Assembly (NCBI GenBank): GCA_964418695.1
Contig: CAYQMN010000012.1
Location: 34,115 to 98,114 of the forward strand
Reading direction: 5' to 3'
Source of the DNA: Prado023 sp964418695
GTDB lineage: Bacteria > Actinomycetota > Actinomycetes > S36-B12 > CAIYMF01
Length of the DNA: 64,000 nucleotides
A program made the position numbers and the translations under genes. The notes under the pieces were generated by a model. That model was not told the DNA's origin and searched no databases. It saw only the letters and a list, made by a program, of their open reading frames with translations. Of this stretch, positions 17,920 to 26,387 are shown piece by piece. How positions within the stretch are numbered: the first letter of the stretch is position 1; every line of letters starts with the position of its first letter.

Positions 17920-19307
17920 GGCTGGGGCTCCTCCCCCGCACGGATGAGTCCGAGCACCCGGTCGCGCAGGGCGGCCATCGACTCGGCACCCCGCGCCTCG
18001 GCGTTGAGCCGCAGCAGCGGCTCGGTGTTGCTGGGCCGCACGTTGAACCACCAGTCCGGCCCCGCGACGGTCATCCCGTCCAGATCGTCGAACGTCACGC
18101 CGGCCTGGCCGGCGAACGCGTCGCGCACCCGCGCGGTCGCCACGGCGGTGTCGGCCACCACGGAGTTGATCTCGCCGCTGTCCACGTAGCGCACGAAGGG
18201 CTCGAGCAGGCTGGACAGCGTGGTCCCCGCCGGCGCCTCGCCGAGCGCGGCGATCGTGTGCAGCGCGGCCAGCATCCCGGAGTCGGCCCGCCAGAAGTCC
18301 TTGAAGTAGAAGTGCCCGGAATGCTCGCCGCCGAAGACCGCGCCGGTGTCGGCCATCACCTTCTTGATGAAGCTGTGACCCACGCGGGTGCGGACCGGGT
18401 GGCCCCCGTGCTCGATGACCACCTCGGGGACGGACCGAGACGTGATCAGGTTGTGGATGATCGGGGAGCCGGGCGCCTTGGCCAGCTCGCGGACCGCGAT
18501 CAGGCACGTCAGCCATGAGGGGCTGACCAGCTCCCCGCGCTCGTCGACCAGGAAGCACCGGTCGGCGTCGCCGTCGAAGGCCAGGCCGAGGTCGGCGCCC
18601 TCGGCCACCACCGCGGCCTGCAGGTCGCGCAGGTTCTCCGGCTCGATCGGGTTCGCCTCGTGGTTCGGGAAGGTGCCGTCCAGCTCGAAGTACAGCGGGA
18701 CGACGCTCAGCCCGGGCACGTCCAGCACGGCCGGCGCCGTGTGCCCGGCCATCCCGTTGCCGGCGTCGACCACGACCCGCAGCGGGCGGATCCCGGAGAC
18801 GTCGACCAGCTCGTGCAGGAAGCGCGCGTAGTCGGCCAGCAGGTCGCGCTGGCTGACCGTCCCGGCCGGCACGTCGGCGTCGGGGATCGACTCGGCCACC
18901 AGCTCGCGGATCTGGCCGAGGCCCGTGTCCTGGCCCACCGGCACCGCGCCGGCCCGGCACATCTTGATGCCGTTGTACTGGGCCGGGTTGTGGCTGGCGG
19001 TGAACATCGCGCCGGGCAGGTCCAGGTAGCCGGCCGCGAAGTAGAGCTGGTCGGTGCTGGCCAGGCCGATGTCGACCACGTCCACCCCCTGCCCGGTGGC
19101 ACCCGCACAGAACGCGGCCACCAGCTCGGGGCCCGAGGGGCGCATGTCGCGGGCGACGACGATGCGCCCGGGACCGCCGGCACCGCGGGCCGCTCCGACC
19201 ACCTGCACGAAGGCCGCGCCCACCCGGTGGGCGAGCTCGGCATCGAGCTGGTCGGGATACACGCCGCGGACGTCGTAGGCCTTGATGATCGAGGTCAGGT
19301 CGCGCAC
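17916..19307 (-). CDS. manB: Phosphomannomutase/phosphoglucomutase
   Basis: A 463-aa alpha-D-phosphohexomutase that interconverts mannose-6-P (or glucose-6-P) and the 1-phosphate, feeding GDP-mannose and surface glycans. The phosphoserine is Ser105 in TASHNP, the Mg loop is DGDADR (245-250), the sugar loop GGEHSGH and the phosphate loop RPSNTEP, all intact. The GTG at 19307 has TAGGGT exactly 6 nt upstream (leaderless). It is the syntenic counterpart of M. tuberculosis Rv3257c. The guanylyltransferase-like gene at 27920 would be its metabolic partner. Confidence 0.93.
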   Translation of the reverse strand: MRDLTSIIKAYDVRGVYPDQLDAELAHRVGAAFVQVVGAARGAGGPGRIVVARDMRPSGPELVAAFCAGATGQGVDVVDIGLASTDQLYFAAGYLDLPGAMFTASHNPAQYNGIKMCRAGAVPVGQDTGLGQIRELVAESIPDADVPAGTVSQRDLLADYARFLHELVDVSGIRPLRVVVDAGNGMAGHTAPAVLDVPGLSVVPLYFELDGTFPNHEANPIEPENLRDLQAAVVAEGADLGLAFDGDADRCFLVDERGELVSPSWLTCLIAVRELAKAPGSPIIHNLITSRSVPEVVIEHGGHPVRTRVGHSFIKKVMADTGAVFGGEHSGHFYFKDFWRADSGMLAALHTIAALGEAPAGTTLSSLLEPFVRYVDSGEINSVVADTAVATARVRDAFAGQAGVTFDDLDGMTVAGPDWWFNVRPSNTEPLLRLNAEARGAESMAALRDRVLGLIRAGEEPQP

Positions 19308-19313
19308 CGGGTC

Positions 19314-19319
19314 ACCCTA
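19314..19319 (-). promoter_or_regulatory. -10-like TAGGGT for manB
   Basis: TAGGGT on the minus strand, 6 nt before the GTG at 19307, inside the 22-bp gap after DUF3499. This suggests manB has its own leaderless promoter. Confidence 0.5.
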
Positions 19320-19329
19320 GCGCCCAGGG

Positions 19330-19704
19330 TCAGGGCAGGGCGGCCGCGTCGTCGACATCGATCGAGCGCAGGACGCGCAGGTGCCCGCGGCGGCCGACCT
19401 CCACCACCGTGGCCGACTCGGGGACCGGGCGCGGCCGGGCCGCGTCGCGCACGGCGTCGGCCAGTGCCTCCAGATCGTCCGAGGAGGGGCGCAGCGCGTC
19501 GGGGTCCGGATCGAGGCGCACGACCTCCCAGCCTCGCGGGGCAGTCATCCGCTCGCTGTGCACCTGACACAGGTCGTAGCAGTGCGGCTCGGCGTAGGTC
19601 GCCAGCGGCCCGAGCACGGCGGTCGAGTCGGCGTAGACGTACGTCAGGGTCGCCACCGCAGGCCGCGTGCACTCCGGCCTGGAGCATCGCCGACGTGGGG
19701 TCAC
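19330..19704 (-). CDS. DUF3499 family protein
   Basis: A 124-aa Actinobacteria-specific protein of unknown function. The N-terminus carries a putative metal-binding set: CSRPECTRPAVATLTYVYADS, then CYDLCQVHSER. It matches the conserved small gene between manB and whiB2 in mycobacteria (Rv3258c). GTG at 19704, with TAGGTT 6 nt upstream. The neighbouring metallopeptidase seen in other genomes (the Rv3259 position) is missing here; only 127 bp separate this gene from DUF5719. Confidence 0.85.
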   Translation of the reverse strand: MTPRRRCSRPECTRPAVATLTYVYADSTAVLGPLATYAEPHCYDLCQVHSERMTAPRGWEVVRLDPDPDALRPSSDDLEALADAVRDAARPRPVPESATVVEVGRRGHLRVLRSIDVDDAAALP

Positions 19705-19710
19705 GGGGGC

Positions 19711-19716
19711 AACCTA
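19711..19716 (-). promoter_or_regulatory. -10-like TAGGTT for DUF3499 gene
   Basis: TAGGTT, 6 nt before the GTG at 19704; no Shine-Dalgarno is visible. Confidence 0.48.
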
Positions 19717-19831
19717 CTCCGGGTGTCCGACAGCCCCGGGGCATCCGGGCGATCGCCCCGGGGGCGTGTCGCGAGACTGTCGCGGGCTCCGCGTGCCCGG
19801 CTCCGCCTCGACCTGGACTTCGGCGCCGTCC

Positions 19832-21433
19832 TCAGCGCCCCGATGCCAGGACGCCGATGTCCTCGCGCACGCCGACCCCCGGGACCGAGGACAGCAGCGG
19901 CCACCACGAGTAGCCGGTCGCCCGGGGGACCTCCTCGTCCACGGTCAGGTGCGAGAGCAGCACCGGGCCCGAGCCGTCGGCGCTGTGCCAGACCAGCGTG
20001 GCCAGGGCGGCCTGGGCGGCCTCCGGGATCGTGACGACCTGCTGGGTGCCAGCGGGCACGTCCACCTGGATGGGGTCCAGGCCGCGGGTCGGCGCCGTGA
20101 CCAGCTGCGGACCGGCGGGCTCACCGGACGACGAGGGGCTCGGGCTCGCGTCCCCCTCGTCGCTCGCGTCCCCCTCGTCGCTCGCTGCGCCGACCGGGGT
20201 CAGGAGCTCCTCGTCGCCGGTGCCGGTCAGCGCGACCGACAGGGTGCCCGAGACCGGGCTGTCCAGTGCGGCCACGGTCACCGTCGTCACCTGACCCGGG
20301 CCGACCGGAACGGCGGCCGCCCCGGCGATCCCGTTCGGGTCGGCCAGGGGTGGCGTGGCCGAGAGCCAGGAGATGTCGCGGACGGTGGTGCCCCACGAGG
20401 AGCGGACCCCGCCGGTGATCGGGACGTCGGAGCGCAGCGTCAGGGTCGCGGGGCGAGTCCCGAGCTGGTCGGTGATCGGGATGCTCACCACAGAGCCGGC
20501 GGGGATCGCGACGGATTCCATGCCCGTCAGCGGGACCGCCCCCTCGGCCGTGGTCAGCTCGGTCGCCACCGTGGCGAACTGGGCACCCGGGTTGACCAGC
20601 ACCAGCTCGCGGGCGCCCGAGCCACCCGGGATGCCGCTGATGTGCAGGGTGGTCGCCGGCTCGACGGCCCGGGGGATGAAGTCCACCCCACGCGGGGCGT
20701 CGCCCTGCGGAACCGCGACGTCACGCAGCGTCACCGCGATCCGCCCGCTCGTGGTGGACACGTGGACGCCGAGCAGATCCTGGTCCTCGGCCAGCGCGTC
20801 CAGCCGCAGCCGGACGTGGGAGCGCGGCCCGAGATCGATCCCCCGGCCGGCCAGCGCCGGAATCGGCCCGGAGCGCGCGTAGAGGGAGACGTCGAAGCGG
20901 GCCGGCTCGTCCGTGGGGTTCGCGATCAGCAGCGCGGCGCCGCGCCGGATCTGGGACCCGGTGCCCACGAACCACCACTGCCGGTCGGGCTGCGGGCAGG
21001 GGGCGGAGGCCAGACCGGTGGCGATCCCCTCCTGGTCCTGGGCGGCCACCCCCGCCAGTGCCTCGCCGGCCCACGCGCCCTGGGCGCTGAAGACAAGCGG
21101 CGGCTGGGACTGCTCGGCCAGCAGCAGGGAGATCGGCCGGTCGGGGGCGGGCACCCGCGCCAGGTCCGTGCCGCCCGCGAGGTCGGCGAAGGCCGCCGAG
21201 CCGTCGGCCGCCGGCTGCTCCACTGCGCCCTGCCCGGCGGGCGGCTGCCCCACGACGCCGGTCACCACGCCAGCCGCGGTGTCGGTGACGGTCAGCTCCG
21301 GGCAGACCAGCGACCGGGCCGCCACGGGCAACACCGGCTCGGGCGGTCCGGCGGGCACCTGCGGGGCCAGCGCCAAGCCGGCCGCCGCGGCCAGCAGGCC
21401 GACGCCGAGGACGAGGCCGCGCCCGATGCTCAT
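19832..21433 (-). CDS. DUF5719-family secreted or membrane-anchored protein
   Basis: A 533-aa protein with an N-terminal signal or anchor (GRGLVLGVGLLAAAAGLALAP), then an extracytoplasmic region with beta-rich repeats (ELVLVNPGAQFATVATELT, PLTGMESVAIPAGSVVSIPI) resembling DUF5719. Function is unknown; in actinobacteria it habitually follows the giant GT2 gene upstream, which suggests a joint role in envelope glycan work. A short Asp/Ser-rich linker (ASDEGDASDEGDASPS) is encoded by two near-identical 18-bp repeats at about 20150-20185. ATG at 21433 has only a weak G-rich ribosome site. Confidence 0.75.
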   Translation of the reverse strand: MSIGRGLVLGVGLLAAAAGLALAPQVPAGPPEPVLPVAARSLVCPELTVTDTAAGVVTGVVGQPPAGQGAVEQPAADGSAAFADLAGGTDLARVPAPDRPISLLLAEQSQPPLVFSAQGAWAGEALAGVAAQDQEGIATGLASAPCPQPDRQWWFVGTGSQIRRGAALLIANPTDEPARFDVSLYARSGPIPALAGRGIDLGPRSHVRLRLDALAEDQDLLGVHVSTTSGRIAVTLRDVAVPQGDAPRGVDFIPRAVEPATTLHISGIPGGSGARELVLVNPGAQFATVATELTTAEGAVPLTGMESVAIPAGSVVSIPITDQLGTRPATLTLRSDVPITGGVRSSWGTTVRDISWLSATPPLADPNGIAGAAAVPVGPGQVTTVTVAALDSPVSGTLSVALTGTGDEELLTPVGAASDEGDASDEGDASPSPSSSGEPAGPQLVTAPTRGLDPIQVDVPAGTQQVVTIPEAAQAALATLVWHSADGSGPVLLSHLTVDEEVPRATGYSWWPLLSSVPGVGVREDIGVLASGR

Positions 21434-21451
21434 CGCTGCCCCCCACCCAGC

Positions 21452-21487
21452 CCAGACCCCGTGCTCATGCCAGACCCCCGGCTCATG
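21452..21487. repeat. 18-bp tandem duplication spanning the GT2 stop codon
   Basis: Two adjacent 18-bp copies (21452-21469 and 21470-21487), 16 of 18 bases identical. The copy nearer the gene contains the GT2 stop (TGA, minus strand 21483-21485) and the outer copy repeats an in-phase TGA. Confidence 0.8.
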
Positions 21488-24400
21488 CCAGGCCTCCCGA
21501 CGCGTAGGAGGCCGGCCGGCGCTTGGGGAGGCTCAGCACCATGAGGCCCAGCATCACGGTGCACTGGCCGGCCGCCAGCCAGGACCACGCACTGCGATGG
21601 GTCACGACCAGCTCGCCGGTCCGGTCGAGCTCGGCGGTCAGCAGCCCCCGCTGGTCGGCCGACAGGGCGATCGGGACGCCACCGAGGGTGCCCTGCCAGC
21701 CCGCGTCGGCCTGCTCGGCGACCGAGAGCACCGTGGGCACCTGCGCGGCCGGGTCCAGGACGACGTGGATCGAGGTCGGCGAGGTGGTGACCGGCACCGG
21801 GACGGTCGCGCTGCCGTCGACCGGCGCCAGCTGGGCCCGGACCGGCTGGTCGGTGACCAGCCACAGCGAGTCGGCGATCGAGCTGGACAGCCGGCGCATG
21901 CCCGGGGCGGCGTCCAGCCGGGCGGTCACCTCGTCGCCGGGCCCTGCGGAGAGCCACACGAAGCGGATCGCGCGGGCGGCCAGCTCGTCGGAGACGTCCC
22001 CGCCGGCGCCGGACACCAAGGTGCGCACGATCTCGGCGAGCGGGGCATCCGCCGGGGTGACCGCCAGCGCGTCGGCGTCCCCGAGCTGCACCTCGGGTCG
22101 CGCGGAGACCGCGTACCGGACCACGTCGCCGTCGTGCAGCAGGGCCAGGGTGCGCGGCTGGTCGGGGGTCTGGGCAGCCAGCCCGGAGACCGCGGGGAGC
22201 GCCGATGCCGGGGAGACCCGGACCAGCGAGGCAGCCGCCCACCAGGCCACCACCACGAGCACCGCGCACACCAGCAGGCCGGCGTCGCCGAGCCCGGCCC
22301 GGAACCCGATCCCCAGCGGCATCCGGACAGCGACCGCCCGTGCGGCCAGCACCACCAGCATCCCCGAGCTCAGCAGCAGGGGCTGACCGGCCCACGCCAC
22401 CCCCGAGGGCGCCTGCGGCCACGCGGTGGCCACCAGCCACGGCAGCCAGGCCGCCCCGACCAGCAGCAGCGCGCAGCCCAGCAGCGCCGCGGCATACCGG
22501 CGCACTGGAGCGCACAGCAGCACCACCACCAGCAGGCCGAGCAGCAGCGGCAGCCCGATCCACCCGACCGCGGTGGGCCCCCCGGGCGACAGGCCGGCGA
22601 TCAGAGGGGTCCCGGAGGCGGCCAGCACCGGATCGTTGCGGCCGACCTCGGCCACGAGCAGCCACGGGGTGCGCACCATGCTGGGCAGCCACAGCGCGAC
22701 GAATGCCAGCGCGCACGCGACCGTGATGAGCCCGGCGCGCAGCGGCCATCGGGGCAGCCCGGCCAGTATCCAGGCGCCCAGGGCGAGCACAAGCACCAGC
22801 GCGAGGGTGAGCGGGGCGAACGCGCCCAGCACCCCGAGCAGCGTGCCGGCGGCGATGGCCGGCCGGATCGCCCGGTCCCCGGCACGGGCCCGCTGCCAAG
22901 CCCGGGCCAGCAGGCGGGCGGTCGGCGGACCCAGCAGCAGCACCGCCAGCGTGGACAGCCGGCCTGCTCCGGCCGCCGCCACCCCGGCCGGCAGCAGCGA
23001 CCAGAGCAGGGCGGCGGTCACCCGATGGCGTCCCAGCAGCAGGGGGCCGCTGCTGGCGTAGGCGCTGACGAAGGCCAGGGGGACGGCGAAGGTGATCAGC
23101 AGGCGCAGCAGCAGGTCCACCGACCCCAGCAGCGGCAGGCTGGCCAGGGCGAGCAGCGGCAGATAGGCGGGCTGCTCGGTCGGCACCCCGAACCGCACCG
23201 ACCGCCAGCTGGACAGATGGTCGTGGAGCAGCGCGCCCGCGTCGGGAGCGGGCAGCAGCCCGCCGCCGCTGACCGCGCCCGAGCCGATCAGGGTGGTCGG
23301 CGACACGATCAGGCTGGCCACGCACAAGGCGCCCACCGTGCCGGCCAGCATCAGCGACGCGCGCGAGACGGGTCGCTGGCGCAGGGAGCGCGCTTGCTCG
23401 CGGGGGGCATGGACCCACCAGTCCATGGCGTGCAACGCCACGGTCCCGCGCCGCGCGCGCACCTCGTCCGGGCGCACGATCGGATGCACCCCGGTGGCCC
23501 GGACCGCCGCCCGGGCAGCGCGCAGGCGGCCCGGGTGCGCCAGCACCGCCCAGGCGCCGGCCAGCTCGGCCGAGGCCTCCTCCGGCTCGCGGGTGAGCAG
23601 CATCAACAGCGCCCGGAGCAGGCTGGTGAGCCATCCGCGCAGCCAGCGGGCGGCCAGGCGCAGCCCGCCGACCTGGGTCAGCTCCAGGAGCAGCTCCTGG
23701 TGGCGGATGTCGCGGCGCGGCGCATGCGGTCGCGGAGTCCGGGCCAGGTCGGGCGGACGGCGTCGCCCGGTGCGCCCCGCGCTGCGGTGGGCGACGACCG
23801 CCTCCGGGGCGAAGACCACCTGCCCGCCGGTGCTCCACACGCGCCGGCACAGGTCGGCGGCCCCGCCCCAGCTGCCCAGCGGGCCGACCATCCCGGACAG
23901 CCGCTGCCAGGCCGTCATCGAGACCAGCATCCCCGCGGAGTCGCCGCTGAAGACCGTGCGCTCCGTGTCGTACTGGCCCTGGTCGCGCTCGCCGGGCTCC
24001 AGCCGCTCGACCACCGGATGGCCCGGCGCCCATCGGTTGCCGATCCCCATCAGACGGCTGGAGTCCGACCAGCCGACCGACTTGGGGACCAGCACCTGTG
24101 CGTCGGGGTGCCGGTCGGCGGCGTCCAGCAGCGCCGCCAGGCAGCCCGGCTGCGGGGCGCTGTCGTCGTGCAGGATCCACAGCCACTCCTGTGGGGCGCC
24201 CCCGTCTAGGGCCCGGTGGGCAACCCCATCGGCTGCCGCGTGGGCAACCCCGTCGGTTGCCAGGCGGGCGGGCCCGCCGGTGGCGAGCCGACTCGCCGCG
24301 TCCGCGACGATCGGGACGTCCAAGCCCGCGGCCAGCGCCCCGGCCAGCCCCTGCGCCGGATCGGCCGCGACGACCTGCGGCAGCGCCGCGCGCAGGAGCT

Positions 24401-24698
24401 CCTCGCCCTGGTCGGCGCAGCGCACCGCCACCCCGACCCGCTGCTCGGGGGGCCGCCGCTGGGCGGCCAGCGCGCCCAGCGTGCGCGGCAGCCATTCCGC
24501 GCCGTCCCGGGCCACCACGACCGCGGTGACCACGTGCCTGCGCGGCACTCCGGGTGGGGGCGAGGACTTCAGCCAGAGCCCCTCCAGCTGGTCAGGATCG
24601 GCCAGGGCGGGTGCCGCCACGCCGGGTTCGGCGCCGGCGGGCTCGGGGAGTCCCGGCCCTGGGAGCGCCGGTGCCTCCTGGTCGGCGCGTCGGTTCAC
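21483..24698 (-). CDS. Large membrane glycosyltransferase, GT2 family
   Basis: A 1071-aa protein. Residues about 55-330 are a GT2 catalytic domain (HVVTAVVVARDGAEWLPRTL; acidic nucleotide site in WILHDDSAPQPG; WGGAADLCRRVW as acceptor loop). The C-terminal two thirds hold about 12 membrane segments followed by an extracytoplasmic beta region and a last membrane helix. It presumably adds sugars to a lipid carrier or wall glycan; the donor is unknown. A Pro/Ala-rich N-terminal tail precedes the domain. Three 24-bp repeats within the catalytic domain add 8-aa units just before the DDS motif. GTG 24698 is the assumed start. Confidence 0.82.
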   Translation of the reverse strand: MNRRADQEAPALPGPGLPEPAGAEPGVAAPALADPDQLEGLWLKSSPPPGVPRRHVVTAVVVARDGAEWLPRTLGALAAQRRPPEQRVGVAVRCADQGEELLRAALPQVVAADPAQGLAGALAAGLDVPIVADAASRLATGGPARLATDGVAHAAADGVAHRALDGGAPQEWLWILHDDSAPQPGCLAALLDAADRHPDAQVLVPKSVGWSDSSRLMGIGNRWAPGHPVVERLEPGERDQGQYDTERTVFSGDSAGMLVSMTAWQRLSGMVGPLGSWGGAADLCRRVWSTGGQVVFAPEAVVAHRSAGRTGRRRPPDLARTPRPHAPRRDIRHQELLLELTQVGGLRLAARWLRGWLTSLLRALLMLLTREPEEASAELAGAWAVLAHPGRLRAARAAVRATGVHPIVRPDEVRARRGTVALHAMDWWVHAPREQARSLRQRPVSRASLMLAGTVGALCVASLIVSPTTLIGSGAVSGGGLLPAPDAGALLHDHLSSWRSVRFGVPTEQPAYLPLLALASLPLLGSVDLLLRLLITFAVPLAFVSAYASSGPLLLGRHRVTAALLWSLLPAGVAAAGAGRLSTLAVLLLGPPTARLLARAWQRARAGDRAIRPAIAAGTLLGVLGAFAPLTLALVLVLALGAWILAGLPRWPLRAGLITVACALAFVALWLPSMVRTPWLLVAEVGRNDPVLAASGTPLIAGLSPGGPTAVGWIGLPLLLGLLVVVLLCAPVRRYAAALLGCALLLVGAAWLPWLVATAWPQAPSGVAWAGQPLLLSSGMLVVLAARAVAVRMPLGIGFRAGLGDAGLLVCAVLVVVAWWAAASLVRVSPASALPAVSGLAAQTPDQPRTLALLHDGDVVRYAVSARPEVQLGDADALAVTPADAPLAEIVRTLVSGAGGDVSDELAARAIRFVWLSAGPGDEVTARLDAAPGMRRLSSSIADSLWLVTDQPVRAQLAPVDGSATVPVPVTTSPTSIHVVLDPAAQVPTVLSVAEQADAGWQGTLGGVPIALSADQRGLLTAELDRTGELVVTHRSAWSWLAAGQCTVMLGLMVLSLPKRRPASYASGGLA
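24216..24287. repeat. 24-bp in-frame tandem repeat inside the GT2 gene
   Basis: Three adjacent 24-bp units (24216-24239, 24240-24263, 24264-24287). The first two are close copies and the third is diverged. They encode ATDGVAHA-like 8-aa blocks. Confidence 0.75.
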
Positions 24699-24800
24699 GG
24701 GGGGTCACGCTACGCGAACGCGGCCACCCACGAAGCCGACGAACACCCCCGCCCGACCGACCCACGGACCCGGCTCGCCCCCGCGCAGCCGGGCCTGCGG

Positions 24801-25073
24801 CTAGACCGCGAGCTTCTTCAGGCGGCGGCGCTCCCGCTCGGACATCCCGCCCCAGATGCCGAACCGCTCGTCGTTGGCCAGGGCGAACTCCAGGCACTCG
24901 GCCCGGACCTCGCAGGAGGCGCAGACCTTCTTGGCCTCGCGCGTGGAGCCGCCCTTCTCCGGGAAGAACGCCTCAGGATCGGTCTGCGAGCACAGTGCCC
25001 GCTCCTGCCACGGGGTCTCCTGGACCTCCAGCAGCGGAATGACCTCGGCCTCCACCATCACGCTCTCGAACAT
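24801..25073 (-). CDS. whiB2: WhiB-family iron-sulfur regulator (WhiB2/WhmD-like)
   Basis: A 90-aa WhiB protein that binds a 4Fe-4S cluster through Cys28, Cys51, Cys54 and Cys60, with the G-I-W-G-G turn (72-76) and a basic C-terminus (ERERRRLKKLAV) for DNA contact. WhiB2/WhmD is tied to cell division in mycobacteria and Streptomyces. The N-terminal extension and the position beside manB/DUF3499 match Rv3260c, so the WhiB2 assignment rests on both sequence and synteny. ATG at 25073 follows AGGAGG by 4 nt; an ATG-like codon 6 residues earlier is less likely. A good sigma70 promoter lies upstream. Confidence 0.9.
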   Translation of the reverse strand: MFESVMVEAEVIPLLEVQETPWQERALCSQTDPEAFFPEKGGSTREAKKVCASCEVRAECLEFALANDERFGIWGGMSERERRRLKKLAV

Positions 25074-25090
25074 CGTGCCTCCTCGACCCA

Positions 25091-25140
25091 ATGTGATCCG
25101 GACTGATCGAGGGCCCGACCGCCCGCGACCTGAATCACAT
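25091..25140. promoter_or_regulatory. Widely spaced ATGTGAT/ATCACAT dyad in the whiB leader
   Basis: ATGTGAT (25091-25097) and its exact complement ATCACAT (25134-25140) flank 36 bp inside the predicted 5' leader, just below the transcription start. Half-sites look like TGTGA-type operator halves; significance is uncertain. Confidence 0.3.
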
Positions 25141-25147
25141 GGGTGAA

Positions 25148-25176
25148 ATTACACGGAGGTCATCCGGGCGAGTCAA
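25148..25176 (-). promoter_or_regulatory. Near-consensus promoter of whiB
   Basis: On the minus strand: TTGACT (25171-25176), a 17-nt spacer, then TGTAAT (25148-25153). Five of six bases match consensus in each box. Transcription would start near 25141, leaving a leader of about 68 nt. This is the best canonical promoter in the window. Confidence 0.72.
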
Positions 25177-25225
25177 GACGAGGAGGCGACTGTTTCTGAT
25201 ATGAGTCAACCTGGCTCACAGCCGC

Positions 25226-25325
25226 NNNNNNNNNNNNNNNNNNNNNNNNNNNNNNNNNNNNNNNNNNNNNNNNNNNNNNNNNNNNNNNNNNNNNNNNNNN
25301 NNNNNNNNNNNNNNNNNNNNNNNNN
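25226..25325. other. Scaffold gap (100 N)
   Basis: Exactly 100 N, a conventional filler for unknown gap size. The left flank ends in CAGCCGC, which is in phase with the 22-bp repeat that begins right after the gap, so the gap probably hides more repeat copies. Confidence 0.95.
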
Positions 25326-25413
25326 ACCGCGTGCTCGGACCAGCCGCACCGCGTGCTCGGACCAGCCGCACCGCGTGCTCGGACCAGCCGCACCGCGTGC
25401 TCAGGCCAGCCCG
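25326..25413. repeat. 22-bp tandem repeat at 3' end of the TPR gene
   Basis: Three perfect 22-bp units (25326-25391) starting ACCGCGTGCTCGG, then a diverged fourth (25392-25413, 18 of 22 bases alike) that contains the TPR gene stop codon at 25401-25403. The array runs left into the scaffold gap, so copy number is unknown. Confidence 0.88.
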
Positions 25414-26387
25414 AACTCGCGTCGGAGGCGCTGCTCGTAGCCGGACTTGACCGCGTGGAACTGAGGCACTCCCCAGCGCTGGACCAGCGCCTGCAGCCGG
25501 GGCTGGACCACCGCGCGGGCCTCCGCCCCGCCCAGGAGGTCGGCCAGGGTCGCCCAGCCGGTCCACAGCGCCTCGTAGGCGCCCTCCCGCTCCCCGCGCA
25601 GGTCGTGCAGCTCGGACAGGGCCACCGCGGCGGCCAGATACTTGATCGGCGCCGAGCCGTCGAGGGCCCGCTGCCGGGCCAGGACGGTCAGCGACAGCGC
25701 CGCGTCGAGATCCCGGCGGTCGATGGCCAGGGCGGCATCCAGCAGGTCCAGGTCGACCAGCGCTTCGGGGTCGCCCGCCGCCAGGGCAGCACGACGGGCC
25801 CGCTCCCGCAGTGCCCGGCCCCGCTCGGCGGTGGACCGCTGGCTGGCCAGCCTGGCGGCCTCCACCAGGACGGCGCGATGCTCACGCGGCTGGTCGGCGA
25901 CCACGAACTCGCACGCCGCAGCCTCGAGGTCGCGGATCGCCGGCTCCACCTCGGCGGCCACGGCGCGGGCCAGGCCACGCTTGCGCAGCAGCACCGCCTC
26001 GATCGCCGACTCGTGCACGCCCGAGCTGTGCAGCAGCTCAAGGGCGGCGGTGTACTTGCCGATGGCCTCGCCGGGTCGCCCGGCGGCCACCAGGCTCTCG
26101 GCGATCTCCGCGGTCGCCCGCTGGTCGGCGACGGTCTCCTCGGGCGGCGGCGCGGCGCCCACCGGCTCACGCGCGACGTCCTCACGCGCGACGTCGGGGT
26201 GGCCGGCCAGCCGGGCGGCCTGCGCGGCCAGGACCCGGCACCGCGTCTCCTCGGCGGGCAGGCCGGCGTGGGCGTAGATCTGCGCGGCCTGCGCGATGTG
26301 CAGCACCGCCTCGTCCAACTGCCCGGTCCGCACGCTTCGGTCGGCCTGCGCGAGCAGGTCCTCCGCGGTCCTTTCGGGTGTGCTCAT
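25401..26387 (-). CDS. Tetratricopeptide-repeat-like helical protein
   Basis: A 328-aa soluble, Ala-rich helical protein with TPR-like helix pairs (LDEAVLHIAQAAQIYAHAG, GRPGEAIGKYTAALELLHSSG, LLDAALAIDRRDLDAAL), so probably a protein-interaction scaffold. No enzymatic motif is seen. I start at ATG 26387. The frame is open to an ATG at 26525, but those 46 codons use many A-ending codons unlike the gene body, so I leave them out. Its stop codon lies in the first unit of a tandem repeat that runs into the scaffold gap. It occupies the place where mycobacteria carry the F420 genes. Confidence 0.7.
   Translation of the reverse strand: MSTPERTAEDLLAQADRSVRTGQLDEAVLHIAQAAQIYAHAGLPAEETRCRVLAAQAARLAGHPDVAREDVAREPVGAAPPPEETVADQRATAEIAESLVAAGRPGEAIGKYTAALELLHSSGVHESAIEAVLLRKRGLARAVAAEVEPAIRDLEAAACEFVVADQPREHRAVLVEAARLASQRSTAERGRALRERARRAALAAGDPEALVDLDLLDAALAIDRRDLDAALSLTVLARQRALDGSAPIKYLAAAVALSELHDLRGEREGAYEALWTGWATLADLLGGAEARAVVQPRLQALVQRWGVPQFHAVKSGYEQRLRREFGLA

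Noticed and set aside
25326..25413. CRISPR array
   Set aside because: The 22-bp units are directly adjacent with no spacers, and no cas genes are near.
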